A stretch of 64,000 nt of DNA from Enterococcus saigonensis (GCF_011397115.1 NZ_AP022822.1:2083501-2147500); one strand, 5' to 3'; shown: positions 1-9,498, counted from the stretch's first letter. The notes: a model not told the origin generated them from the sequence alone. Made by a program: numbers and translations.

Positions 1-847
1 CTGCTTTGACAGGATTTTCTGATACCTCTTCAACGTTAACCCCTGCTAAACCAGAGTAATCACTAGCTGCTTCATCGTCGATAACATCGATGATATCATC
101 AACTGTAACAATTCCCAGTAAATGATCATCATAATCTGTAACCGGCAACGCCAAAAAGTCGTAATCCCGGAAAGTCTGCGCTACGTCTTCTTGATCGTCT
201 CCCACATGAACAGAAATAACCCGTTCGCTCATAATATCTTGAATCATCGTATCATCTTCATTGACAATTAAATCTCTTAAGGAAATAACACCCACTAAAT
301 GATTTTCTTGATCCACTACATAAATATAATAGATTGTTTCTGCTACATCAGCTTCATTTTTTAAAACATACATCGCCGAGCGAACTGTTTGATTAGCAAC
401 AATGGAGACAAATTCAGTAGTCATAATGGACCCAGCAGTATCATCTTCATAATGCAGTAGTTCTTTAATCTCGCTGGCGTCTTCTTTATCCATTAAACTC
501 AAATACTTATTGACAGCTTTTTTATTAAGCGTATTTAATAAGTCAACAGCGTTATCTGTATACATTTCTGCTAACATAGCTGCCGCATATCCTGGACGCA
601 TTTCAGAAAGATAATCAGTCATGTGTTCATCATCTTCTTCGATTACGTCAAACATATCTGCTAACTCTTTAGGTGACAAATATCCATACATTCGATGGCG
701 CTCTTGGCTAGTGAGAGACTGATAGAACTGCCCCTGTTCGTATATGTGCATTTCTAAGAAAGGTTCTCTAAAGCTTTGCATGTCGTCTTCAAGTAAAGCT
801 TGTTTTAACGCTGCAAAACGTTCTTCAAGTTCTAAATTTTCATCCAC
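1..847 (-). CDS. mgtE: Magnesium transporter MgtE, N-terminal part (runs off window start)
   Basis: Cytosolic part of an MgtE Mg2+ channel. About 282 residues are visible, all before the membrane domain. The chosen GTG start at 847 has GGTGAG a few bases upstream; the next ATG at 843 is in another frame and stops at once. An alpha-helical N domain (about 15-130) leads into the family's conserved stretch EDDTAGSIMTTEF (about 130-145), then two CBS domains. In the family the CBS pair senses Mg2+ and gates the pore. The gene starts 19 bp after the pseudouridine synthase stop and is the last visible gene of the relQ operon. The five-helix pore lies beyond the window edge, so completeness cannot be judged. 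Confidence 0.93.
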   Translation of the reverse strand, partial: MDENLELEERFAALKQALLEDDMQSFREPFLEMHIYEQGQFYQSLTSQERHRMYGYLSPKELADMFDVIEEDDEHMTDYLSEMRPGYAAAMLAEMYTDNAVDLLNTLNKKAVNKYLSLMDKEDASEIKELLHYEDDTAGSIMTTEFVSIVANQTVRSAMYVLKNEADVAETIYYIYVVDQENHLVGVISLRDLIVNEDDTMIQDIMSERVISVHVGDDQEDVAQTFRDYDFLALPVTDYDDHLLGIVTVDDIIDVIDDEAASDYSGLAGVNVEEVSENPVKA

Positions 848-866
848 TCACACTCACCACGCGATC

Positions 867-1760
867 TTATATATTTTGAACAATTTGTGCCATATCATTT
901 GGTAAAGACAATGTAAAAGTCAATCTTTCCTCACTAAAAGGATGATTAAAAGATAGCTTGTAACAATGGAGTGCTTGGCGCTTAATACCAGCTTCCATTG
1001 TTCCCCCATATAAATCGTCTCCTAACAAAGGACAACCAATCCCACTAAAATGGACCCTAATTTGGTGCGTACGCCCAGTATGAAGCTTAATATCCACAAG
1101 CGCAATTTTATCATTATGCTTTTGTAACCAGTATTCCGTTTGCGCATTTTGCCCAGTGCAATCTATTTTGCGTTTTAACAATGAGCTTAAGTCACGAGCA
1201 ATAGGCAAATCGATCATCGCATGCGCTTTTAAATTTTGAATATTGCCAGCAACTAACGCTTGGTATTTTTTTTCTACTTGTTTGTTTCGTAACTGACGAT
1301 CCAGCTGCGCATGAGCAAAACCATGTTTAGCAAATAACATTAAGCCGGTAGTATCCCGATCCAAACGGGTAACCACATGAATCACCTGATTTTTATAATC
1401 TTGCGACTTATAGTAATGTTTCACGCGATTTGCCATGGTACCATTGGGATGATACTGTGCTGGAATTGAAGCAACTCCTGCTGGCTTATTGACAATTAAC
1501 AGATGTTCATCTTCATAAATAACTGTAATTGGAGTCTCGTCTACAAGCATTGTTTCATGTTCTTTTTCATCTGGCACGACAATAGTAACCCTATCATCTG
1601 GGCGCAAAGAATACAAGACATTTTCACGTTTATCATTGACTAAAATCAAGCCCCCTTGGAATTTAATTTTTGCCAATAAACTTTTGGAAATGCCTTGTTC
1701 TTTTAAAAAATATTTCAACTGCTGTGTTGTTTCTTTTTGATAATGATAGGTAAATTTCAT
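867..1760 (-). CDS. RluA/RluD-family 23S rRNA pseudouridine synthase
   Basis: Converts specific uridines in RNA, most likely 23S rRNA, to pseudouridine. The protein has 297 residues, normal for the family. An S4-like RNA-binding segment lies at about 15-60, and the catalytic motif HVVTRLDRDTTG at about 128-139 puts the catalytic Asp at 134. The C-terminal block LHTGRTHQIRVHF is typical. It matches the position of B. subtilis YjbO next to nadK and relQ. It lies 6 bp after nadK and 19 bp before mgtE, so the four genes are probably one transcript. The exact target uridine cannot be read from the sequence, so no specific Rlu letter is assigned. Confidence 0.93.
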   Translation of the reverse strand: MKFTYHYQKETTQQLKYFLKEQGISKSLLAKIKFQGGLILVNDKRENVLYSLRPDDRVTIVVPDEKEHETMLVDETPITVIYEDEHLLIVNKPAGVASIPAQYHPNGTMANRVKHYYKSQDYKNQVIHVVTRLDRDTTGLMLFAKHGFAHAQLDRQLRNKQVEKKYQALVAGNIQNLKAHAMIDLPIARDLSSLLKRKIDCTGQNAQTEYWLQKHNDKIALVDIKLHTGRTHQIRVHFSGIGCPLLGDDLYGGTMEAGIKRQALHCYKLSFNHPFSEERLTFTLSLPNDMAQIVQNI

Positions 1761-1766
1761 AACTAC

Positions 1767-2570
1767 TTAATCTTCTCCAATAAAAGCATCTTTAACACGG
1801 TGCCAAAAATCCATATGCCGAAAAGAAGCAAAATGAATTCGCTCTTTAGCGATTTTGTAATAAACTGCCGCAATATGGTCTTTTTGAATGTCCAATTGAT
1901 CTACCGTAATCATATAGTCATTACTATCTTGCAAACGAATTTCTAGCCATTCATCTGCTGCAATAACTAAAGGTGAGCCAAGCGTTCTGAATACTCTGTT
2001 GTTTAAAGAGGCAATCTCTGCTAATTGAATCGCATTGATACTCGGATGCAAGACTGCTCCTCCTACGCTTTTATTATATGCCGTCGAACCTGTAGGAGTT
2101 GAAATAGATAGGCCATCTCCGCGAAAACGTTCAAAAAGTTCTCCTTTTAAATAAACGTCTGCGACCATTGTTCGATTCCCTCGTTTAATAGTCGATTCAT
2201 TTAAGGCCAAAAAATGTTTTGCTGCTTTATCATTTTGATATTCAATTCGAATATCTAAAAGTGGGTAACTAATACTTTCCCCACGATTTCTTTTTAAACT
2301 CGTTACCAACTCTGGTATTTCATAGTCACGCCAATCCGTATAAAATCCTAAATGGCCAGTGTGAACACCAAGAAAACTGACTTTATCTAAAAGATGATTG
2401 TAACGGTGAAATGCTGAAAGCAAAGTACCGTCTCCTCCTACGGAAATGACAATTTCTGGCCGTTGTTGATCAATTACAATTTCATTTTCTGCTAAGAGTT
2501 TTCGCAATTGTCGCTCAGTCTTTTCTGATTGGAGCCCATGATTTGAAACAATCGCCACTTTCAACGTCAT
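1767..2570 (-). CDS. nadK: NAD kinase
   Basis: ATP (or polyphosphate)-dependent NAD kinase that makes NADP+, a cytosolic enzyme of 267 residues. The glycine-rich GGDGT motif is at 45-49. The NES segment is near 123, and the second conserved block GDGLSISTPTGSTAYN is near 150-165. Length and motifs are complete. It begins directly after the relQ stop, so the two genes abut and are likely translationally coupled. Pairing the NADP supply enzyme with a small alarmone synthetase is a conserved arrangement in Firmicutes. Confidence 0.96.
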   Translation of the reverse strand: MTLKVAIVSNHGLQSEKTERQLRKLLAENEIVIDQQRPEIVISVGGDGTLLSAFHRYNHLLDKVSFLGVHTGHLGFYTDWRDYEIPELVTSLKRNRGESISYPLLDIRIEYQNDKAAKHFLALNESTIKRGNRTMVADVYLKGELFERFRGDGLSISTPTGSTAYNKSVGGAVLHPSINAIQLAEIASLNNRVFRTLGSPLVIAADEWLEIRLQDSNDYMITVDQLDIQKDHIAAVYYKIAKERIHFASFRHMDFWHRVKDAFIGED

Positions 2571-3239
2571 TTATCTTTCCTCCTGATCAATCGAGGACTG
2601 GTAATAACTATCATCTGATTTACCTCGCCCATGAGAAAATAAACGTTGCGCTTCTTGAATTTCTTCACGAATCGTCGACATCTCCTCGTCTAATTGATAA
2701 GCTGCTTCTGCTGCCCTTTGCAGACGAATTTTCATTTCTTCTGGGAAGGCTCCCTGATATTTATAATTCAAAGAATGCTCAATCGTTGCCCAAAAATTCA
2801 TCGCCAATGTTCGAATTTGAATTTCTGCTAAAATAATTTTTTCCCCATTTACCAATTGAACAGGATACTCAATCACCAAGTGATACGAGCGATAGCCACT
2901 AGCTTTTTTATTAGTAATATAATCTCTTTCAATAATAACTTTCATATCTTTACGGTTGCGCAATAATTGCACTACTTGATGAATGTCTTCCACAAACTGG
3001 CACATAATTCTAAGGCCGGCAATATCTGACATTTCTTCTTCCAGTCGTTCCATGGGAATATGGCGAATCTGACTTTTAGTGATAATGCTTTCCACAGGTT
3101 TAACACGACCAGTGACAAATTCAATCGGCACATGTTGATTTTGTTCGCGAAATTGTTTGCGAATCCCCCGCAATTTTACCTTTAATTCTGATACGGTTTG
3201 TTCATATGGTGCTAAAAATTTATCCCAATCTCGATCCAT
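2571..3239 (-). CDS. relQ: Small alarmone synthetase RelQ (GTP pyrophosphokinase)
   Basis: Transfers pyrophosphate from ATP to GTP, GDP or GMP to make (p)ppGpp-type alarmones. It has 222 residues with only the synthetase domain; the hydrolase and regulatory domains of long RelA/Rsh proteins are absent. Visible motifs are DIAGLRIMC (72-80), SGYRSYH (114-120), EIQIRT (139-144) and HSLNYKY (155-161). This is the RelQ/YjbM type. It is the first gene of the operon with nadK, the pseudouridine synthase and mgtE, and faces the CYTH gene across a 365-bp gap. RelQ enzymes are known to form tetramers and bind RNA; nothing here shows this directly. Confidence 0.95.
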   Translation of the reverse strand: MDRDWDKFLAPYEQTVSELKVKLRGIRKQFREQNQHVPIEFVTGRVKPVESIITKSQIRHIPMERLEEEMSDIAGLRIMCQFVEDIHQVVQLLRNRKDMKVIIERDYITNKKASGYRSYHLVIEYPVQLVNGEKIILAEIQIRTLAMNFWATIEHSLNYKYQGAFPEEMKIRLQRAAEAAYQLDEEMSTIREEIQEAQRLFSHGRGKSDDSYYQSSIDQEER

Positions 3240-3604
3240 AATTATCCCTCAATTTTCTTTATTGCATTCAAGTAACATTTTACCACAAACCGCTTAAAAT
3301 CTTTATCCCTTCAAATTGAAAAAATATTCACACAATTCAATCGTATCAATTGCTTATCTTCTCATTTTATGTAAGAATAGGAAATCAATAAAATTATAGA
3401 TGTGAACAAAGCAAGATACATCGGCATAAAAAGTTCGGAATGATTCCCTTTTGAATCAAAATTAACTTCATAGTGTCATTTTTTTTAGTATTTTGACTAT
3501 TTGAAAATTACCTTCTTACTTTTACTTTCTTAGAGGTTTGTCATTTTTACCATGCTTTAACTTGCAGTTTCACACCTGAACACGTAAACTAGTGAGGGAT
3601 TATT
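3240..3604. other. Divergent intergenic region relQ / CYTH gene
   Basis: 365 bp without a credible ORF. It must carry the promoters of relQ (minus) and the CYTH-spxH pair (plus). A possible relQ -10 (TAAAAT on the minus strand) lies near 3279-3284, but I see no well-spaced -35. On the plus strand a TTGACT near 3494 lacks a good -10. No strong hairpin or operator-like palindrome was found. Confidence 0.5.
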
Positions 3605-4186
3605 ATGAGTCAATCAACTGAGATTGAATTTAAAACGATGTTAAGTGCTTCTGATTTCAAGCGTATTATGACGTACTATCACGTTACAGAAGATACCATT
3701 GTCGAACAGACTAATTATTACTTCGATACAAAAAGTCATAAACTAAAAAAGTCCAAAGCTGGCTTAAGAATTCGGTTATTACCAACTTTTGCTGAAGTGA
3801 CGTTAAAAACACCACAACAAGAAGGATTACTGGAAACGACAGAACAGTTAACCTTAGCAGAGGCAAAAAAATACTTAACCTCCCAACAAATTCCCGCAAA
3901 TGGGCCAATTGAAAAAAAGCTTGCAACTTTAAATGTTGCCTTAAGTGAACTACACTTAATTAGTCAACTAACCACTAGACGAGCTGAGTTTGTAATTGAC
4001 GTCGGTTTGTTGGCATTGGATGAAAGTTTTTATCCACCAGAATGCCATGATTATGAATTAGAACTGGAAGTTAAAGATGCCGCAACTGGTCATGATGATT
4101 TTAAACAACTGTTAAAAACATTAGCAGTTACCTATGCTCCGGCAGAGAACAAAATTAGTCGGAGTCTTAAAAAAGTTCAAAGTTAA
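3605..4186 (+). CDS. CYTH-domain (triphosphate tunnel) protein, YjbK-like
   Basis: A CYTH-domain protein of 193 residues. The defining EXEXK motif is intact near the N terminus (E6, E8, K10), followed by alternating charged strands expected of the tunnel fold, such as KAGLRIRLL and AEVTLKTP, and a late NKISRSLKK. Family members are metal-dependent triphosphatases or adenylate cyclases; the substrate here is unknown. The ATG follows GTGAGGG. spxH starts 81 bp downstream. The same gene neighbourhood (yjbK near yjbM and yjbH) occurs in Bacillus, which supports orthology but not a function. Confidence 0.88.
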   Translation: MSQSTEIEFKTMLSASDFKRIMTYYHVTEDTIVEQTNYYFDTKSHKLKKSKAGLRIRLLPTFAEVTLKTPQQEGLLETTEQLTLAEAKKYLTSQQIPANGPIEKKLATLNVALSELHLISQLTTRRAEFVIDVGLLALDESFYPPECHDYELELEVKDAATGHDDFKQLLKTLAVTYAPAENKISRSLKKVQS

Positions 4187-4267
4187 AAACTATTTATTTT
4201 CATTTTTTCTACGTTTCTGCTAAGTTGAATTAGCGGGAAACAACTCAATTTGTTGGAGGAGATTTAA

Positions 4268-4924
4268 GTGATTGAAATTTATTTGTTTGTCAATCCTCTA
4301 GGCGCTATCTGTTTAGGTTCAGAGCAGCATCTGTGGAATTTTGTGCAAACATCAGAACAAAAAATCCAATTTAGGTTAATGCCTTTAGTGAATATGCAAA
4401 CAATCGATGCGATCTTAACACGCCAAGGAACAGCCAAACATGATATTGCTGCTAGAAATCAACTTTTTGAAAATACTTATTCTGCTGCTTTAGATGCCAA
4501 AGCGCTCCAACTGCAAGGCAAAAAGAAAGCCCGTGAATTTTTAATGCACATACAAGAAGCAGTTGCATGTAAGAAGCAAAAATATAGTCAAACTTTGGTG
4601 ATTTCATTAGTCGAAGCTGTCGGTGGTGATGTAGAGATGTTTAAAGAAGATCGCCGTAGTGATTTAGTAAAAACGTTATTCCAAGAAGATCAAAATATCG
4701 CCAGAGAAATGGGAATTACTACTCACCCTTCTGCCGTTGTTTACAACTATGCCTGTGAACGAGATTATGGTGTGTTATTAGAAGGCGCACAAGCATTAGC
4801 AGACATTCCTCGACTTTGTCAAATCGACCAAGAAAATTATCAAATTTTTCATATCGATGGTTACCTACAACGGAAAAATGAGCGTCGAGTTACACATGAT
4901 ACCAAACATCTAAAATTAATGTAA
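4268..4924 (+). CDS. spxH: ClpXP adaptor SpxH (YjbH-like, DsbA-fold)
   Basis: Thioredoxin/DsbA-superfamily adaptor that in Bacillus and Staphylococcus delivers Spx to ClpXP. It has 218 residues. The GTG start at 4268 is preceded by TTGGAGGA at good spacing. The N terminus reads EIYLFVNPLGAIC, aligning with the family's strand and active-site loop, but the CxxC pair of the Bacillus protein is not present; only C15 remains. The YjbH-type IxTHPSAVVYN segment near 155 is kept. Its putative client spx and the other Clp adaptor mecA lie about 4 kb away. A bidirectional terminator follows the stop. Confidence 0.85.
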   Translation: MIEIYLFVNPLGAICLGSEQHLWNFVQTSEQKIQFRLMPLVNMQTIDAILTRQGTAKHDIAARNQLFENTYSAALDAKALQLQGKKKAREFLMHIQEAVACKKQKYSQTLVISLVEAVGGDVEMFKEDRRSDLVKTLFQEDQNIAREMGITTHPSAVVYNYACERDYGVLLEGAQALADIPRLCQIDQENYQIFHIDGYLQRKNERRVTHDTKHLKLM

Positions 4925-4927
4925 TAA

Positions 4928-4970
4928 AAAATCTGAGATAACCGTCAAACTGACTTTTATCCCAGATTTT
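4928..4970. terminator. Bidirectional terminator between spxH and pepF
   Basis: Inverted repeat AAAATCTGAGATAA / TTATCCCAGATTTT with one mismatch, flanked by A and T runs. It sits between two converging genes and can serve both. Confidence 0.85.
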
Positions 4971-4974
4971 ATTT

Positions 4975-6783
4975 TTATAATGTCGTTACTAACGTTTCTA
5001 ATTCGCTTAGTCGTTGTTCAAACATCTTCATAGCATCTTCGATATAATCTGCTTTAGTCATGTCCACGCCAGCTTTTTTCATTACTTCAATTGGATAATC
5101 ACTATTTCCAGCTTTTAAATAATTCAAATAGTGATCTAGAGCACCATCTTCTTTTGCCAGTATTTTTTTAGCTAAAGCTGAGGCTGCTGAAAAACCAGTC
5201 GCGTACTGATAAACATAATAATTGTAGTAAAAATGCGGAATTCGCGCCCATTCCAATTTAATCTCTTCATCATTTTCTACATCTGGTCCATAATACTTGG
5301 TATTCAAATCTCCATAGTAATCACTCAAATACTCACTAGTTAAAGGCGTTCCTTTTGCATCTGCTGTATGAATAAAATGCTCAAACTCGGCAAATTGAGT
5401 TTGACGGAAAATTGTTCCTTTGAAACCATCTAAATAGTGATTCAAGACGTAAGCCCGTACTTTAGAATCTTTTTCTGTTTCTAATAAATATTCTGTTAAA
5501 ATATTTTCATTCGTTGTAGAAGCAATTTCCGCTAAAAAGATGGAATAATCTCCGTAAACAAATGGTTGATTACTACGCGTAAAATAGCTATGAACACTGT
5601 GTCCCATTTCATGGACTAAAGTAAACAATTGATCAAGAGTGTCATGCCAATTCATTAAAATGTATGGGGCTGTATCGTAAGCACCAGAAGAATATGCCCC
5701 ACTGCGCTTGCCTTTATTTTCAATCACATCAATCCATCGGCTTGAAAAAGCTTCTTTGACAATCTCATTGTATTCCGGTCCCATAATCTGTAGCGCTTCT
5801 TTGGCTTTTTTTACAGCTTGTTCATAAGTATAACTAATCGGTGCCTCACCAAGAACAGGCGTATACATATCGTACATATGCAATTTATCCGTCGCAAGTA
5901 ATTTTTTCCGTAAAGCAACATAGCGATGCAATAACGGCAAATGTTTATTAACAACTGTTACTAATGTATCATAGACACTTTCAGGAATATGATTATTACT
6001 TAAAGATGCTTCTCTAGCTGAGGAATACTTTCTTACTTTTGCTTTAAAATTGTGTCCTTTGACGTGTGAGCTTAATGTTTGCGCAAACGTATTACGAAAC
6101 TGACCATAAATACGATACAATCCCTTAAAAGCAGCTTCTCGTACATTACGATCAGTTGCCTCCATTAATTGACCATAGACACCATGGGATAATTGAATTT
6201 TCTCACCGTCACTGCCTTCAATTACCGGAAAAACAAGATCAGCGTTATTTAACACAGAAAAAATATCATCTGGCGCATTAAAAATCTCACTTGCACCGGC
6301 TAATAATTCTTCTTGGTCTGCTGGTAAAATATGGGCGCGGTTATCGACCATTTGTGCAACATAATGACGATAAATTGCTAGTTTTGGCTCTTCTTCAAAA
6401 TAAGACCAAATCTGACTATCAGACAATGTTAAAACTTCTGGCTCAAACCAAGAAATTGCTGCACTACTTTCTGCTAATAAACTACTAGCTCTTGCATATA
6501 GCCCTTGATATGTGGTATTACCTGTATCTTGGTCATTTTTCAAGTGACTATAAACATATAACGTTTCTATTTTACGATAAACAGTCAAACAAAATTCCAA
6601 AGCTTGTAAAAATGCTGTCGAACCATTCGCTAAGGTTCCTTTGTATTTATCTGCTTGTTTTAATTCTTCCTTCAACTCAGCAAAGGCTGTGTCAAAAGCT
6701 TGATCATTAGCAAAAATTGGTGTTAAATCCCATGTCATTTCTTCTGGCAAGCTCTCTCTGCTCGGTAATTGTGTTGTCGCCAT
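4975..6783 (-). CDS. pepF: Oligoendopeptidase F
   Basis: Cytosolic zinc metallopeptidase of family M3B that cleaves short peptides (about 7-17 residues). It has 602 residues, the normal length. The HEXXH zinc motif reads HEMGH at 391-395, with a downstream conserved glutamate segment EIASTTNE supplying the third ligand. The start has AGGAGG seven bases upstream. coiA lies upstream on the same strand with a 113-bp gap; the pepF-coiA pairing is conserved in Bacillus and enterococci. There is no signal peptide. Confidence 0.96.
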   Translation of the reverse strand: MATTQLPSRESLPEEMTWDLTPIFANDQAFDTAFAELKEELKQADKYKGTLANGSTAFLQALEFCLTVYRKIETLYVYSHLKNDQDTGNTTYQGLYARASSLLAESSAAISWFEPEVLTLSDSQIWSYFEEEPKLAIYRHYVAQMVDNRAHILPADQEELLAGASEIFNAPDDIFSVLNNADLVFPVIEGSDGEKIQLSHGVYGQLMEATDRNVREAAFKGLYRIYGQFRNTFAQTLSSHVKGHNFKAKVRKYSSAREASLSNNHIPESVYDTLVTVVNKHLPLLHRYVALRKKLLATDKLHMYDMYTPVLGEAPISYTYEQAVKKAKEALQIMGPEYNEIVKEAFSSRWIDVIENKGKRSGAYSSGAYDTAPYILMNWHDTLDQLFTLVHEMGHSVHSYFTRSNQPFVYGDYSIFLAEIASTTNENILTEYLLETEKDSKVRAYVLNHYLDGFKGTIFRQTQFAEFEHFIHTADAKGTPLTSEYLSDYYGDLNTKYYGPDVENDEEIKLEWARIPHFYYNYYVYQYATGFSAASALAKKILAKEDGALDHYLNYLKAGNSDYPIEVMKKAGVDMTKADYIEDAMKMFEQRLSELETLVTTL

Positions 6784-6896
6784 AATTGAAACCTCCTGAT
6801 AGTTACTTAAACGAGAATTCCATATCCTCGATTACTCTCTATACTATCATAATTAGCTTTTTTTGGCGGCAAAAAACTTCTTTTACTTGGGGTATT

Positions 6897-7844
6897 TCAC
6901 TGGTTTGCTAAGCACTGACATTCTAAGTAGATTTCTTTTAAAATTAACTTTTGTGAGATTAATGGAAAATTCCACTGCCAATTGAGTTGGGCTAAACCTT
7001 GCAACCATTGCTGACAAGTTTTCGTACGTAAATACAAAAAACGGAGAAATAATAGTTCATGCTCAAAGAAAAAATGATAACGACTTTTGGTGTAACACCA
7101 AAAGGGCAAGTCCAACAAGTTACCGCTATTCAAATAAAAAAATTGTTGCAATCGCAAAAAACGTGGCTGCTGTTGAAATAGACGTTGGCGTAAAAAATGT
7201 TTATAGGACATGCTAGGCCAATGAGTTTTGCTAAGTGTCAACCCGAATAAATCAGATTGTAATGCTGGAACTGCATTATTTTCAGTTATATTTTGGCACT
7301 GCCAATTATACCCGTGTTTAAAATTCCAGCTCGTAAGATAATAGACCCTGAGCTGTTTTGCTTGAGTATCCAAATGCCATAAATACACTGTCTTATCCCA
7401 ATAACAAAAAGCTTTTTGCAACTGACTCAGCTGCTGTTTAGGGATAAAATTTCTCCCCACAATCCACCAAGGCTGATAATGAAAAGATTGATAGTTTAGT
7501 GTCCTTTTTTTCAGACGTTCCAATTCCAATGGTGAACATTGAAATTCAACAGCTGTTTTCATAAAAAGCAAATCTGGTCGTTGCTTTAATTGCGGCAAAT
7601 AGACTTCCAATTGACTATTCTTTAATCGTTTGTGGAGCCACTCTTTGCCAGTAATATGCTCTTTGGTTTCACCTTCTGACAATGTTTTACAGGATTCTTT
7701 TTGATAATGCGCAAAATGTGCGCATTGCTTTTTTCCTTGTTTTAAGCAAACCGGTCTCTTACAAACTGGACAATGATACTCCTCATCTTTTATTGCAGCT
7801 AAAGCAACGACAAACTCTCCTTTTTTATTTCTGGCGATTAACAT
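6897..7844 (-). CDS. coiA: Competence protein CoiA
   Basis: CoiA-family protein of 315 residues, required in naturally competent Firmicutes for recombination of incoming DNA. The N terminus has a zinc-finger-like cluster: C25, C28, C33, C41, H43 and H46. A nuclease-like core follows with RPDLLF and VEFQCS, matching the PDDEXK-type fold proposed for this family. The start has GGGGGA upstream. No other competence genes are in the window, so functional competence is not implied. The gene is full length for the group. Confidence 0.88.
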   Translation of the reverse strand: MLIARNKKGEFVVALAAIKDEEYHCPVCKRPVCLKQGKKQCAHFAHYQKESCKTLSEGETKEHITGKEWLHKRLKNSQLEVYLPQLKQRPDLLFMKTAVEFQCSPLELERLKKRTLNYQSFHYQPWWIVGRNFIPKQQLSQLQKAFCYWDKTVYLWHLDTQAKQLRVYYLTSWNFKHGYNWQCQNITENNAVPALQSDLFGLTLSKTHWPSMSYKHFLRQRLFQQQPRFLRLQQFFYLNSGNLLDLPFWCYTKSRYHFFFEHELLFLRFLYLRTKTCQQWLQGLAQLNWQWNFPLISQKLILKEIYLECQCLANQ

Positions 7845-7887
7845 TTTTTATCCCCCAAAAATAATTTACGCAATAATTTCACGATAA

Positions 7888-7920
7888 CAAAAAAAGACCT
7901 GGAAAAATTCCAGATCTTTT
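7888..7920 (-). terminator. Terminator downstream of mecA
   Basis: On the minus strand a stem AAAAAGATCTGGAA / TTCCAGGTCTTTTT with a short A-rich loop is followed by a run of seven T. It lies directly after the mecA stop and before coiA, separating the two units. Confidence 0.85.
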
Positions 7921-8574
7921 TTAGAAATAACGACGAGTGATTTCTAAAGCATCTTGTTCCATTAAGAGTTTGCCGTGTTCAGCTAATACTTCTGGTGTTA
8001 CTTGGCTCAGACGAGCAAACTCACTTAGACAAGCTAAGTAATCATCAATTTGATTTTTCAACAGGTATTCATCTGTAAAACGGACTTCCAAGAAATAAAA
8101 ATGATTTAACTCATAAAGATTACTTACAATATTTTCACTATCAAATTCATGAGCTAGTTGAATCATCTGTTCAAAATCTATCATTTCAAAGACATATTCG
8201 CGTTTAATATCTGTTGTTTCTTCTTCTGTTTCTTCGACTTCTTGTAATTGTTCGGCAATATGTTTTTTCAAGAAATCACTCACCTCTTCAGGGCTGCCAT
8301 CAGCAATTTGTTCCAAGTTAGTAAATTCTTCGTTGGGAATATTTTTACTGATAAATAACTCCAATCCATCACCCTTTGGTAAAACTTGGAAAGTAACAGC
8401 TTCACTGCCTTTGAATTCCTCGTTAACGTCCACTTCTTCTAAAATACTATAAAAGAAGCTTTCAATTTCATTGTGGTTACCTAATAAATCCAAAAAGGTA
8501 ATTCCCCGGGCAGCTAAATCTTCGCTTTTAATGAGAACACGAATTGTATTTTCGTTAATATGTTCCATTTCCAT
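7921..8574 (-). CDS. mecA: Clp adaptor protein MecA
   Basis: Adaptor that brings substrates such as ComK or ComX and Spx to ClpC-ClpP. It has 217 residues from the ATG at 8574. This start is preferred over upstream codons because GAGGTG lies 8 bases before it and the product then opens MEMEHINENTIRV, the usual MecA N terminus (substrate-binding domain, about 1-75). An acidic linker (EEVEETEEETTD, near 110) joins the C-terminal Clp-binding domain (about 120-217). It lies between spx and coiA, each separated by its own terminator. Confidence 0.95.
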   Translation of the reverse strand: MEMEHINENTIRVLIKSEDLAARGITFLDLLGNHNEIESFFYSILEEVDVNEEFKGSEAVTFQVLPKGDGLELFISKNIPNEEFTNLEQIADGSPEEVSDFLKKHIAEQLQEVEETEEETTDIKREYVFEMIDFEQMIQLAHEFDSENIVSNLYELNHFYFLEVRFTDEYLLKNQIDDYLACLSEFARLSQVTPEVLAEHGKLLMEQDALEITRRYF

Positions 8575-8734
8575 CTTAGCTACACCTCGCTTTTCTAACA
8601 TTATAGCTACATTGTAACGGAACCTTATCAAATGTAAAGAAAAACCTCGTGATTTACTAAATCTTAAAAGAGTCCGCATAATATGGCTTCAAAAATATCG
8701 ATTTACTAAAAAAAAGAATGCATAAAAAATATAC

Positions 8735-8763
8735 AAAAAAACTGCCACGCTTTAGCGTAGCAG
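8735..8763 (-). terminator. Terminator downstream of spx
   Basis: Minus-strand hairpin CTGCTACGC / GCGTGGCAG (one wobble), a TAAA loop, then seven T. It lies just after the spx stop. Confidence 0.9.
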
Positions 8764-8772
8764 CCCTAAATT

Positions 8773-9171
8773 TTATAATCCAGCCATTAATTGTGCATGT
8801 CGTAATTCTAATTGGCGTACTTCTCTTGGTAAGAAACGTCTAATTTCGTCTTCGTTAAAACCAACTTGTAGACGCTTTTCATCAATCATAATAGGCCGAC
8901 GTAACAAACCAGGATTATTTTGTACTAAATCCAACAATTCTTTTAATGGTAATTCATCTAAATCAATATTCAATTTTTGGAAGACCTTTGACCGTGTCGA
9001 AATAATTTCTTCGGTTCCGTCTTCTGTCATTTGCAAAATCGCCTTTAATTCAGTGATATTCAAAGGTTCTGAAAAAATGTTGCGTTCTACAAAGGGAATC
9101 TCGTGCTCTTGCAACCACGCGCGAGCTTTTCTGCACGATGTACAGCTAGGGGAAGTATAAAGTGTCAACAA
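8773..9171 (-). CDS. spx: Redox regulator Spx
   Basis: ArsC-like regulator that binds the RNA polymerase alpha C-terminal domain and redirects transcription under thiol stress. It has 132 residues. The redox switch CxxC is intact (C10-T-S-C13), and the polymerase-contact region RRPIMIDEKRLQVGF is near 92-106. The start is a TTG at 9171 with AAGGAG nine bases upstream; no in-frame ATG precedes the CxxC. Regulated proteolysis by ClpXP fits with spxH and mecA nearby. A TATAAT on the minus strand at 9239-9244 could be its -10. Confidence 0.95.
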   Translation of the reverse strand: MLTLYTSPSCTSCRKARAWLQEHEIPFVERNIFSEPLNITELKAILQMTEDGTEEIISTRSKVFQKLNIDLDELPLKELLDLVQNNPGLLRRPIMIDEKRLQVGFNEDEIRRFLPREVRQLELRHAQLMAGL

Positions 9172-9238
9172 CGTGTATCACTCCTTTTTATTATATAAGT
9201 AACTTCTTTGTGCATCACTTATAATTTCATCTGAGTTC

Positions 9239-9244
9239 ATTATA
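9239..9244 (-). promoter_or_regulatory. Possible -10 of spx
   Basis: TATAAT on the minus strand, about 68 bases before the TTG start. The upstream region is a T tract with no clear -35, so it would be an A/T-tract-assisted promoter. Confidence 0.35.
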
Positions 9245-9498
9245 CCCAATAAAAAAAAAAAATACTACCCTTTTCTCAAAAAAAGTTTTAAAAAATTAAA
9301 GTTATCTTAATGACACATTCCTAAATTACTTACGTTTTCATTCGTTTTCACGTTAAAAAGATTAGAATTATCAAATTTAAATGCCATTTATTTGCTTATA
9401 TATAGCACGTTCAAAAAATGAAAAAATCAGTGTAACACATAGAGAAAATCCGTTATATAATTATGTCATTTCGTTTTTTAAAATTTGTTGTATTTACA

